The notes beneath the pieces were generated by a model. It saw only the letters and a program-made list of their open reading frames with translations, was not told the DNA's origin and searched no databases. Positions 53,796 to 64,000 of a DNA stretch of 64,000 nucleotides are shown one piece after another. Each line of letters opens with the position of its first letter. The stretch's first letter is position 1. This DNA is from Cephalopachus bancanus (taxonomy: Eukaryota; Chordata; Mammalia; Primates; Tarsiidae), in the NCBI GenBank assembly GCA_027257055.1, contig JAPVLO010000277.1, positions 2,852,001 through 2,916,000 of the forward strand. The letters are read 5' to 3'. The translations under genes were made by a program, and so were the position numbers.

Positions 53796-55514
53796 CAACA
53801 TATACCAACTGTCCCTCCCCTTATACCCTATCTCCCGTTGAGGTCCTCGCATTCCCATCTTTTGTAAACCTGCATTGTCAAATGCCTCATGTGAGTTCTT
53901 TCCCAATAAGTTGAAAGTTCCTAGCTCTGTGAGTTCACCCTAAGATTATTATTTTAATTGATAGGTCTGAGTTTATCTAGCACCACTGTCTTAAAAAGTA
54001 AGGAACTACTGTTGAGTTAAGAGACCAGACAGGTTTCCCAAGTTGAGTTTCTGGGTTTGGAGTCTCTCTGGTAGCCACAACAAGAATATTCTTGGATTGA
54101 GCCCAAAGCACTTCCAGATAAACAAAATGTATGACTGTCTTTTTCCATTCTTAGAATCATAGAGTCATGGAATACCAGAAAAGAGAGGGTCCTGGAGATC
54201 ACCCAGGATCTAACACTCTCATTTTTTTTTATGTGAAAAACTGGGCTTTTCCATAGTTTGCTCAGAGAACACACTGAGGCTGAGTGGCAGAACCAAGACT
54301 GGAACCTGGGTTTCTCCGGGCTCACAGTCCCTTAGCAAAAGCAATAACATCAGGTCTGCAGAGTCAAACAAGGAGCATAAACAGGGACACAAATGTACCG
54401 TGAATGACCATGACTAGGTCTCCCCAGGGACCTCCCTGCCCAACACTTTCCCTGATTGCAGGCAGTTCTAGGGAGTTCTGAGACCCTTTTGAAGCTAAGG
54501 TCCTGGATCTGGGAGGCTAAGACATCTGGACTAGCAAAGCCTTTCTGCGTTTTCTGGATGTGTCGATGGTGCAAGGACACCCTTCTGCCGGCTACAGTGA
54601 GGCAAACAGCAACTTAGCACACGGATCATGGCTCTCTGGGTCATTCTGTTGGGCTTTGAACGCTTTTCTGTCAGAGAAACTTTCTATTTTTTTTTCAGAC
54701 CTAAGTAATATTCCAGCACAGTCTTGTTTCACTGTTAATTACATTAAAGGAAATTCTAAAGGAGAAAAAAGAAGTGCTCTTAGCTTCACAACCCTCACAC
54801 GATAACTGACTTCCTTCTTGCTCATTCTCTTCTGGCTTTTGTCCATGCACACACATAATTTTGCTTGGATGTAATCAGAAGGAACATACAATTTTGTATT
54901 AAAGCAATAAAGTTTTAATGATATATAGATATACAAGGCAAATGGCTACAAAGCCAAATTTATGCAGGCTTGCAGGGGGAAAATCCATTTTCAAGTGGAG
55001 AGTATGGGATAACAGCACATATTAGAGGAGTGCATTTGGGAGAATGCTAAAAAAGATTTTAATAAAATTTCTCCTCTTTCCTTTTTATATTGTTCTTTAA
55101 CCAAGTCATGATGAAATAAATGCTATATATGCTCAGACTACATTTGTACCATTTGATTTTTAAAACAATCATGGTGCTTAAGGAGAAAAAAAAATCTTAG
55201 CTGTTAGTGCTGGAAGGAACCTTAGAGAGATTACTTCCAACCCAGTGAGGGGAAAATTGTCCATAGCACTTGGAATTATGTAAGCAAGACCCAATTTTTG
55301 CTTCCCTCTGCCTTGCCATGCAAATTCAGCTAATCTCAAGTGAGCAAGCATTTATCTATTATTTACTGTGTGTCTAGTGCTGGGTATTATTAAGTTCACA
55401 AAATGGCAGACCTTTTGCCTGCAAGGTTCTTACAAACTCCTTGAAAAATTGAGGCTAACATGCATTAAGCTGTCGGTGAACTGACCTGACATATTATAGA
55501 CTTAATTGTCATTT
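53796..55514. other. Mostly unique, with ancient SINE and L2 traces
   Basis: 54145-54310 and 55190-55270 resemble an ancient mammalian SINE (GAGATCACCCAGGATCTAAC; GGAAGGAACCTTAGAGAG). 55340-55440 resembles L2 (TTATTTACTGTGTGTCTAG). No gene. Confidence 0.4.
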
Positions 55515-55818
55515 TGTTTTCTGTCCTGTATTTCCCTTACACTGTGAGAAACATTTATTTCTCCCAATTCTGGAGACTGCAAAACCCAAGATGAAGGCGC
55601 TGGGAGATCCGGCATCTGGTGAGGACTGCTTCTTGGCTTTGTGGCAGCTGCCTTCTCACTGTGTCCTCAGAAGGAAAAATGCCAATGAGGTCTGGTCAGT
55701 GTGTCCTCTTAAAAAGGGACCAATCCCGTCATGGGGGCGGGGAGCCCACCCTATGACCTCATCCAACCTTCCAAATTAGGACCTCAACATATGAATGGGG
55801 GGGAACATTCGGTCCCTA
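55515..55818 (-). mobile_element. MaLR/MLT1-like LTR, antisense, partial
   Basis: Reverse-strand version of the 11750 and 25931 LTRs: GAAACATTTATTTCTCCCAA, AAGATGAAGGCGCTGGGAG, GACCAATCCCGTCATGG, ACCTCAACATATGAATGG, ending ACATTCGGTCC. Internal losses. Confidence 0.68.
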
Positions 55819-56600
55819 TTACCACTTTCTGATCACTGTGGCTCTTGGGGAGTGGCTGACACAGAAACCTGTTACAGTCACTTAAGGTCCACACCCAACA
55901 TCCTCTTAGCTTCCTTGTTGCCTCTCCTGGTCTAGACTATAAACTAACTGGTCTCTCCCATCTCTGATCTCAAATACCATAAGACAAATTTTATGAGGTG
56001 AAAAGGTGGACAGTCTCTGAACCTCTTATTCTCCATGGATACAATGATGAGAAGGCTAAGTGACACTTGTGCAGTCTCCTCCCGGCTTCTCTAAAATTCA
56101 GGTGTGGATGGCACCTGTCTCTGTGAAAAGCCATAAAAAACGCAATCTACTTTCTCTGACTTGAACAGAAGGGGATTTACAACAAGGAATTGCATGCGTG
56201 GTTCATGGCATCAAAGACAGACTCTACATTGAGCTTCCAGAAATGACTTCCATATTCACACCACAGAACTGGGCTGCCAAGTTTCCTACCGTAATCAGGA
56301 AATTCCTGGGCAAATCAGGAAGCTACCAGTACAACCGATGAATCCAAAATCACATTAGGTCTGCTATAATCTGGTCTCCTGTCTTTCTCATCTCCAAATT
56401 CGAGTCTCCTCCTAGTGCAGCGGATTGATAGAATCTTAATCATGGCCAAAAATATAGCTGCAAGGGAGCTCAGGGAGTGTCATTCTTGGCTTGCCAGACT
56501 CCATAATCATAGGCAATCTAGAGAAACTCAGGTTGAAATAGAGGCTGAACGATCCCAGCCACACTGTCTCCCACACAGAGAGGGAGAAATGCACCAAAAT
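55819..56600. other. Unique sequence
   Basis: A 62-codon frame (56415-56603) has no motif. Nothing else is recognised. Confidence 0.4.
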
Positions 56601-56915
56601 TAAAAAGAGGTGGCCGAAATTGGTGACTCAGCCTGTCATCCCAGCACTTTGGGAGGCCGAGGCAAGTGGATTGCCTGAGCCTACGGGTTCGAGACCAGCC
56701 TGGGCAACTTGGCAAGGCCTCATCTCTTAATAAATAAAAAATTAGCCGGGTGTGGTAGAGCACGCCTGTAGTAGTTCTGGCTACTTGGAAGACTGAGGCG
56801 AAAGACTCGCCAGAGTCCAGCAGGTCAGTGCTGGGGTGACCGTGAGTGTGCCACTGCAACTCTAGCCTGGGCTACAGGGTAGACTCCAATTCAAAAAAAA
56901 GAAGAGGTGGTCTTG
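56601..56915 (+). mobile_element. Alu: Alu SINE, intermediate subfamily, with target-site duplication
   Basis: Dimer at 56613-56899 with the older GTCAGTGCTGGGGTGACCG right-arm wording. AAAGAGGTGG and AAGAGGTGG flank it. Confidence 0.93.
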
Positions 56916-57768
56916 TGTGCTTCCGCTGTTAGAGCACTTAATCCTCTAGGCCAAAAAACATTTCTCGAGTCTCTACTGTGAATCAGGCACCTTGCTCAAG
57001 GCTGGGAACATCGGGATAACAACACTGGGGTTGCCGCAAAGGAACCTGCGGTCTGGTGAGAAAAACAAATTGATGAGCCAGTGGTGACAGCACCGAGAAA
57101 AAGTTTCTAGCAGAGATTTCCACAAAGTGCTGAGGGAGCCCAGATGAAGCCGGCTCATTCCAGGTTCCTCTCCTCTGAGAGAATCAACCAGACTTCTACT
57201 ACTTTTGATGTTCTCTGCTTTTCCCAGAGTGTGTTCTCTGAATGAACACTGCTGTCAGAGTCAGGGCAATCGAAGTAATAAATCACATGAAACCTGGCTG
57301 GGTTTCTTCGAGTCTGTTTTTTTTTGTTGTTGTTGTTGTTTTAACAAAGCACTGCAATGACTTTCCTCAGCCAAAATATCTTAAGCAAATATTAATACAG
57401 CTTTTTTCATACACATATGTACAGGTGTGTTTATGTAGTTCCACTTATATCTGTGTGTAAGCATCATTTGTATACATATTTAAATCATCATTTGTGTACC
57501 TTTATACCCATATCGTGAATGTTTGTGAGGATATGTATTTGCATAGGGCTGTCACTCCATAAAATGAGTATCTGCGTGCATGGTCTTTTAGCTTGCTTGT
57601 TGTTTGCTAAAATGCATGAATGTAGATAAAAGTTTGATGAAGGTCAAATATGAATAAATAAATTCAAAGAGGCATCAGGGAAGAGGGGGAAATAAGCGTA
57701 TGAGGGAACCATACATAAGTAGTTCTCACACTGAATTGTGGGGGCAGCCTTAAAAATATCTTCGTTTT
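56916..57768. other. L2-like piece and unique sequence
   Basis: 56955-57110 resembles L2 (GTCTCTACTGTGAATCAGGC, ACCTGCGGTCTGGTGAG). A (GTT)n run lies at 57325-57342. No gene. Confidence 0.4.
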
Positions 57769-58072
<304 letters not shown>

Positions 58073-60135
58073 TATCTTGTTTTCTCTTTCCAGAGTCATC
58101 TTGGAAGCTTTATTATTTCCATGTAATGGGGCCCTCAAGTACAGGACTGTTCCCCGAGCAGGGCCCAGCCGCCTGCCCACCTCCTTCCCCCCATACTGGG
58201 TGCTCTTGGGGGACGGAAACAACTTCTTCAACTCTGGAGCCACCATACACAACGTCCGCCCCAAAAGGGGTGCTCAGGAAAGAAACCAGAAGGGAGGCAG
58301 AAAGGGAGGGGGGAAATAAGGAGGGAAGGAGGGGAGGAAGGGAAGGAAACCAGCCCTGTTCATCCTGAGTAGACAGTTAGCACATAGTTACAGGACTGAG
58401 CTAATAAACTGCTGGATAAGACAGATAAGCTCTGACCACTGGGGCAAAGGGTTATCCCATATCTCAGTGTCTTCTTGGTCCAAGTCAGCTTCCCCCTGAT
58501 CCACCCATGGACTCTTAGCCCTCAAGGATGGAGGGAAGTCCTTGGTTTGACCTCCATGAAACCTTTTTGTCTACACAAATGCCCGGTCTGTGGTAGCATA
58601 AACAGAGCCTGGGCCTGTGAGCTGTGAGACCTAGGATCTCCTCCAGGCCCTGCTTTTCTGAACGACTTTGGGCAAATCACTTCACCTCTCTGGGCCTCAT
58701 CTTTAAGTGTCTTTTTCCACTAAGGTGTGCTATGTGATCTTTAGGATGCCTTCCTTCCAGAATCTTGTGATGCCCTGCAATGCTGGCCAGTTCCTGCCTC
58801 CACTACCATTCCAGAGGTTCTGGGCTCTGTTTGTGACTAAGACCAGAGGAATGTGGCCCTTCCTTTCCCTGGTGCCTCCTCCCTGGGTGGTCACCCGTTC
58901 TCAGCACCCACACAGGCCTCTGCTTTCGGGAAAACAACAGCTACTTCCCCATAGACAGACAGGATCGATACACAGTGTAACGCTATTTAGGTTCAGGCAA
59001 GCACCACATCTCAGGCTGGTACAGATGGCGGTTTGGGAGGCTGCAACAAGAAAGTTTTGCACACTCTGATGAAAACCACCCAACCCCGGGCCCAGTCCTT
59101 TCTCAAACAGGGATGCTTCTGCCTCTGCACAGATGGCAGCAAATCCTCACTCCGTTCCCTTGGCTACTCAGGAGCTCTTTTCCTCAACATAGGCCATTTT
59201 CTCTTCTCCATCCTGCTTCTGCCAACCCGGGTCCCTGGTTTCTTTCTTTGTCTCCTCCTCCTCCTCCTCCTTCTCCTCCTCCTCCTTCTAACTAAAGAGA
59301 GCATAGAGGTCTCTCTCCAGGGAGCAAATAGGACTTCTGCATTTATCCATCGCAAGGACACATTAGCTGCCAGAGAGTCAAGAGAGCGCCAGATCCACTC
59401 ACATCTCTAATTTCCCAGGGCACAGGAGAGTAGAAGAGAGGAAGTGTGCTGCTTCATCTGAGACCAGGGAAGGAGAGAAGGTGGGTACAAATGAAGATAT
59501 TCGCCCACCAACGTGTGCAGCTCCGAGATGGGTTCCGAGAAGTGTTGCCAGGATGAACGTATCCCATCCCCCTCCTGAAGGACTTTTCTGTCTAGTGAGG
59601 GAGAGGGTGTGCGAGACAGAACTGGTAACTTACATAAAGCATCCTGGAAAAAAATGTCTAAGGCAGCGTACTGAGGGAGTTCCAAGAACACGGTCATTGA
59701 TTCCGTCTGGGGGAGAATCGAGATAGGCGCTCTGTGGGGGGTGGTTGGACTTGAAGAATTTGGAGATTTTCCGTTTTATTAGTCAGTGGTAATAATTTAG
59801 AGATCTCTCCGTTTTATTAGCTACACCTTTGCTGCATGTTGTGCTTTACAAAGTCCCTTCACAGCCTTCATTCCATTTGGTTCCGTTCGTTCACAGGCAC
59901 CCATGCACTTAAACAGCCATTGAGCCTACTACGTGCCAGGCTCAGTTATGGATCCAAAGTTGAAAAAAACATCGCCCTGGTTCTCAGCGTTCAGAAAGGC
60001 AGCAAACAATTAATACCAAGACCAAGTATGAGTCTTAAGGGCATCAAATGACTGTGGTGGCGAGAGGGAGTGTGGAGCTTAACCCAAGGTCGAGAGGGGA
60101 GAGAAAGTTTAGGGACAGAGCTGAGTGTAGAACGC
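58073..60135. other. Unique sequence with purine and CTC tracts
   Basis: GA-rich run at 58280-58350. 58610-58710 is MIR-like (GACTTTGGGCAAATCACTTC). (CTC)n lies at 59248-59289. 59770-59820 contains TCCGTTTTATTAG twice. 59905-60015 is L2-like. Frames of 120-125 codons have no motif, and part of one is the CTC repeat. Confidence 0.4.
59248..59289 (+). repeat. (CTC)n trinucleotide microsatellite
   Basis: CTCCTCCTCCTCCTCCTTCT-type run, about 42 bp. It is the cause of the Leu-, Pro- or Arg-rich chance reading frames here. Confidence 0.95.
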
Positions 60136-60136
60136 T

Positions 60137-60495
60137 CCATGCCAGGCATGGTGACTTGCACCTGTAATCCTAGCACTTTGGAAGACTGAGGCGGGAGGAC
60201 TGCTTGAGTCCAGGAGTTTGAGACCAGCCTGGGCAACATAGCAAGACCCTGTCTCTTCAAAGAAAAAATTTAAAAATGAGCTGGGAGTGGTGACACACAC
60301 CTGTAGTCTCAGCTACTCAGGAGGCAATCAAGTGGGGTCCCAATAACTGAGAGAGTGACTGTCCAGTGGCACTAGAGAGAGTAGAGAGAGGTTGCAGGCT
60401 ACTCAGGTCGGGAGGATTGCCTGAGCCCAGGAGGTCGACTCGGCAGTGAGCCATGATCATGGGTGACAGGGCGATACCCCAACTTAAAAAGAGAG
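60137..60495 (+). mobile_element. Alu: Alu SINE, old, broken by a 76-bp insert
   Basis: GCCAGGCATGGTGACTTGCA start. The left arm is complete, the right arm is cut at GCTACTCAGG and resumes after the insert with the same ten bases, then runs AGGATTGCCTGAGCCC to CGATACCCCAACTT. Confidence 0.9.
60322..60397 (+). repeat. 76-bp insertion with 10-bp target repeat
   Basis: GCTACTCAGG flanks it exactly (60312-60321, 60398-60407). Its 60326-60395 core matches 62330-62394 at roughly 80% (shared GAGAGAGTAGAGAGAGGTTG). It has no poly(A) and no terminal repeat. Confidence 0.82.
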
Positions 60496-60750
60496 AGAGA
60501 GTGTAGAATGCTACAGTAGATTCTAGAGATGAGCAGAATGCACTGGGATGAGACAGGAGGGCAAGATGGGAAAGGAACATTCTGGAACACACAAGCACTG
60601 GCAGAGACTGAGCATAATTAGATAGACTATAGGGTGGAAATGGGTGGGGATCAAGAACCAAAGATACAAGCAGATGCAGGCCCACTCCCAGGCAATTCTG
60701 GGGTACAAAGGCGGGTAGATATAACATCAGGTACTTGGAGAGCTTCTTTG
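60496..60750. other. L2-like remnant
   Basis: AACATTCTGGAACACACAAG, GGCAGAGACTGAGC and GGGTGGAAATGGG vaguely follow L2 order. No gene; the 180-codon minus-strand frame across this region is chance plus Alu sequence. Confidence 0.35.
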
Positions 60751-61070
60751 AAATCCACACATCCAGCCGGGCTCGGTGGCTCAGCCTGTAATCCGTGCCT
60801 TTGGGAGGCTGAGGTGAGTGGATTGCCTGAGCCTGCGGGTTTGAGACCCGCCTGGGCAACGTGGCGAGACCTCATCTCTACAATAAATCAAAAACTAACC
60901 AGGCGTGGTAGCGCACGCCTGTAGTTCCAGCTTCTTGGAAGGCTGAGGCGGCAGGATCGCCGGAGCCCAGCAGGTCGAGGCTGCGGTGGCCGGGAGCGGC
61001 CATTGCACTCCAGTCTGGGCGACACAGTGAGACTCCAACTCAAAAAAAAAAAAAAAAAATCCACACATTC
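60751..61070 (+). mobile_element. Alu: Alu SINE, young subfamily, with target-site duplication
   Basis: Dimer at 60766-61058 with perfect GCGGG/CCCGC stem (loop TTTGAGA) and A18 tail. AATCCACACAT occurs on both sides. Confidence 0.95.
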
Positions 61071-61891
61071 CCCGTCTCCCCATCTCCCCCATTCCCAGAT
61101 CCTAGTGTTCCTGAGGAGGAAGATACCTGCTTCTCCGATTCACAAACTCCTTTAGAAAATAAGAAACAAAACGGAGCACTCTCCCCCCATACAATTCTGA
61201 ACGGTTGGCCACACTCCCCTTCACCGCCTGAGTTAGGGTGGTGGATGAAAGGAATCTCTTCATCTTTCAATCACTCCCTACGTCAAGGGGAGAATTCTCT
61301 TCCTGTCTCCTGCTCCTTTCTGGTCAGCATTGCCATGCTGGGCCCAGGGCTAGGCCCCTGCAACCTGATACTTCGGGATCTATCCTCTCTTTCTGCATCT
61401 CCTGTTCAGCATCACCACTAACAGGGCCTCCGTTGGACGACTCCTCTGAACTCTGCTAGACCCTCTGTCCCTGACCGCTGACCTGGCTAGATTTATGGTG
61501 TCCGTGTAGCTCCATCTACACCTCCCTCCATCAGTCTCTGCACTATCTGACTCAAGAGCTTGGGGTCGGTGTATTCTCACCCATGGTCCTGGCCAGGCCT
61601 ATGGATTGTGTCACCTGTCCCAGGAGGGCAGACAGATGCCCCCCCAGGTTCCAGTGGGATTACAGGATGAGTGTCGGACTTTCAGGGGGAAGAGTGAGGG
61701 ACTTTTTCGTCCAAGTGTAAAAATGAGAATACGCAAAGGCACATAAAACATAACAGGTCACCAAAAAAAATGGGGAATTCGAGAAACTGCAAGAAACAGT
61801 GTGGTTGCAGCACGAGGCCTGCGGCAAGGGGTGGAGGAAACAAGACTGGAAAGCCAGGGAGGAGCAAACCCTGGAAGAGCATCGTGTACAT
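61071..61891. other. Unique sequence
   Basis: No recognised gene, RNA or repeat; short open frames only. Confidence 0.4.
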
Positions 61892-62210
61892 AAGATCTTT
61901 CCATGAGGCCAGATTCAGTGGCTCAGCCTGTCATCCCAGCACTTTGGGAGGCCGAGGTGAGTGGGTTGCCTGAGCCCGCAGGTTCGAGACCAGCCCCGGC
62001 AACTTGGCGAGAGACCTTGTTTCCACAATAAATCAAAAAATTAGCTGGGTGTGGTAGCACACACCTGTAGTTCCAGCTACTTTGGAAAGCTGAGTGGAAG
62101 GATCACCAGAGCCCAGTGGGTCAACCCTGGGGTGACCATGAGTGTGCCACTGCACTCTAGCATGGGTGACGGAGTGAGACTCCAACTCAAAAAAAAAGAT
62201 CTTTCCATGA
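61892..62210 (+). mobile_element. Alu: Alu SINE, intermediate subfamily, with 15-bp target-site duplication
   Basis: AAGATCTTTCCATGA flanks it exactly (61892-61906, 62196-62210). The right arm has GTCAACCCTGGGGTGACCA, the older wording, with the young CAACTC end. Confidence 0.95.
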
Positions 62211-62329
62211 AATGTAAAACACTCCCCATATTTGCTAGTTTTGGGGGTCTTTGGTTAACTTTCTAGTCTGAATTATCAGGCTTCTACAGTTTCAGGAAGT
62301 TTCTCAATAGTGAAAATGTCATTTAAAAA

Positions 62330-62394
62330 TTAAGTTGGGTCCCAGTAACTTAGAGAGTGACTGACTGGTGGTACCAGAGAGAGTAGAGAGAGGT
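62330..62394 (+). repeat. Second copy of the 60326-60395 segment
   Basis: TTAAGTTGGGTCCCAGTAAC through GTAGAGAGAGGTTG, roughly 80% like the insert in the Alu at 60.3 kb, here in plain sequence 30 bp upstream of an Alu. Confidence 0.8.
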
Positions 62395-62413
62395 TGGACG
62401 TGAGATATACTAA

Positions 62414-62735
62414 AGAAGCAAAACCAGCTGGGCTCGGTGGCTCAGCCTGTAATCCCGCGCCTTTGGGAGGCTGAGGTGAGTGAATTGTCTGAGCCTGCGG
62501 GTTCAAGACCCGCCTGGGCAACTTGGCGAGACCTCATCTCTACAAGAAATTAAAAATTAGCCGGGCGTGGTTGCGCAAGCCTGTAGTTTCAGCTCCTTGG
62601 AAGGCTGAGGCGGAAGGATCACCAGAGCCCAGCAGGTCGAGGCAGCGGTGGCCGGGAGTCGCCACCACACTCCGGTCAGGGCGACAGAGTGAGACTCCGA
62701 CTCAAAAAAAAAAAAGAAGCAGCAGCAAAACCAGT
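62414..62735 (+). mobile_element. Alu: Alu SINE, young subfamily
   Basis: Dimer at 62428-62714, GCGGG-TTCAAGA-CCCGC stem, A12 tail. AGAAGCAAAACCAG before and AGCAGCAAAACCAG after it are the target-site duplication. Confidence 0.94.
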
Positions 62736-63881
62736 AGGCTGTCGTGAATGACCGGAGGCTCGTTTTGATGACCAGAATATTCCACACACATAAAGAAAGC
62801 TAGCTTGCTCATGTCCTTGGAAGAGCCCATCAGCAGAGTGGCCTTCAGATGTGCTTCGCTGAGAGGGACCCTGGCCCGGCTCTGTTTTTCTGTGACCCAC
62901 TTGGCTCCGCTCTCCTCAGCGACAGACTGTGTCCTCATGCTGGGCTTTTTCATGGTAGACAAATGGGCTCAGCTTGACCAGACCTCGTATTTGTGCAGCA
63001 CCTCATTAAAAGCAAAGCAACAAGAAAAGCTTTACCTTCTGCCAGCCATCACACAAAAATCACGCTTTACGCGATTTGTAAATAGAACCGACCTCAGGGC
63101 CAGGGAGGGCCGCACACTGAGTGATGTGAGTCAACCTCCATGGCAAGAAAGATGGAATCATTACAGGCTTTGCTCAAGGGCCTTGGAGTAATTGGGGTCC
63201 ACACTTTGAGCTCAGGACAGAGAGAATTTTGCCCCAACCACATAGCAACTATCTGGGGCAGAAGGTGGGAGAAAAGGAATTCCCTGAACAATTTCCCTCT
63301 CTGGGTGCTGTGAGCAATAGGAGAGGGAAGGGATGGACACAAGGTGAGAAACCAACCCTGGTTTATGCTAGAGGGCGAGGAAGGAGACACCAGGGACGTC
63401 ACCAATGCTTCTGGTGCTGGTGACTTGAGTGTTCAACACCCTCAACAAAGGCTGGAAACACAAGAGAGGAAAGGAGTTTGGGGGCCGGCAGAGGACTGAA
63501 AGGGAACGATGAGTTTGCTGTTGAGTTTGAAGAGACTAAAAGACTTGGAAGTGGAGGTGTTGGATGGTCAGTTCTGGATCTTTCCAGGAACCCTACCCCA
63601 GGGAAACCACCACTAAGTGGTCCTACTGTTTACCCCAACACTGTGTAACGTCTCTTTAGAGTTGAGTAACACTCCACGGTTATTGATTAGCCATTAGTGA
63701 TCCCCTCCCTCCCTGCATGAGCATTTCCTCTTCCTCTTTAGAGAGACAACCAAGAAATAACTGGAAATGGGACTGAGCAGGTGTGGATGGGAAGACAAGG
63801 CATTTCTCTTAATGTGAGAAATTAATTTGTGGCTTCAATCGCCTCAGAATCCAAATGAAAAAAATTTTTTTTAAATCTTCG
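62736..63881. other. Unique sequence
   Basis: A 128-codon plus frame (62805-63191) and 103-codon minus frame (63094-63405) have no recognised motif. No gene is supported. Confidence 0.4.
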
Positions 63882-64000
63882 GCCGGGCTTGGTGGCTCAG
63901 CCTGTCATCCCAGCACTTTGGGAGGCTGCTGAGACGAGTGGATGACCTGAGTCCGTGGGTTCGAGACCGGCCCGGGCAACTTGGTGAGACCTCATCTCTA
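63882..64000 (+). mobile_element. Alu: Alu SINE, cut by the window edge
   Basis: GGCCGGGCTTGGTGGCTCAG start and most of the left arm, ending CTCATCTCTA at the last base. The left-arm stem here is imperfect (GTGGG/CCGGC). Confidence 0.93.

Noticed and set aside
59033..59410. 125-codon frame with a Leu-rich tract
   Set aside because: The Leu run is the (CTC)n microsatellite read in one frame; the other frames give Pro or Arg runs equally.
60317..60859. 180-codon minus-strand reading frame, the longest in the window
   Set aside because: It runs through antisense Alu sequence at both ends and an L2-like remnant between; no domain or exon signal.

Overview
The window reads as non-coding nuclear DNA from a primate, most probably a tarsier (Carlito/Tarsius). 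It is packed with dimeric, 7SL-derived Alu elements, but the youngest group does not match the Alu types I know from anthropoids or from lemurs and lorises. Its members open with GGCTCGGTGGCTCAGCCTG, carry ACAATAAATCAAAAAATTAG as the linker between the two arms, and end GAGACTCCAACTC plus poly(A). The L1 3' ends also belong to an unfamiliar lineage with a hairpin and G-rich 3' UTR. One insertion (1642-1738) is an LTR-derived, polyadenylated, target-site-flanked fragment. This is what the tarsier genome literature calls a TINE (Tarsius interspersed element). The species assignment is inference from these features.

I found no protein-coding gene or exon, rRNA, tRNA gene or CRISPR that I can support. 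Long reading frames come from Alu antisense strands, LTR sequence or microsatellites. The only gene-like trace is a decayed, frameshifted coding remnant of unknown parent at about 45694-46030 (minus strand).

Layout. 0.6-2.4 kb: an Alu, then a young L1 3' end broken by the TINE and followed by a second L1 3' end. 3.7-6.6 kb: antisense old L1 with a nested Alu, a deleted mariner, an L1 3' end and an Alu. 6.6-13.7 kb: mostly unique or ancient (L2, one old L1 split by an LTR). 13.9-16.5 kb: a class I-like LTR, an MLT1-type LTR and a repeated LTR block. 17.5-20.8 kb: Alus plus a mosaic of local inverted duplications. 22-27 kb: ancient LTR, Alus, an LTR with a target-site-flanked L1 inside it, and an AT-rich microsatellite. 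27-34 kb: no Alu at all, two LTR-like pieces and long unique stretches. 34-38 kb: old L1 hit by Alus and by a second mariner. 40-42 kb: two copies of one old LTR, one of them invaded by a 204-bp local duplicate. 44-64 kb: the densest Alu region, including a nested L1/L1/Alu/Alu stack at 48.8-50.7 kb.

The elements do not form a pathway. They record copy-and-paste events by L1 machinery (Alu, TINE and L1 tails, many with target-site duplications), cut-and-paste DNA transposition (mariner) and, unexpectedly, several non-transposon local duplications that look replicative. The most distinctive observations are the inverted-duplication mosaic, the 204-bp duplicate, the ~70-bp insert shared by 60.3 and 62.3 kb, and a tRNA T-arm-like hairpin with paired base changes in the B-box region of the young Alu family.
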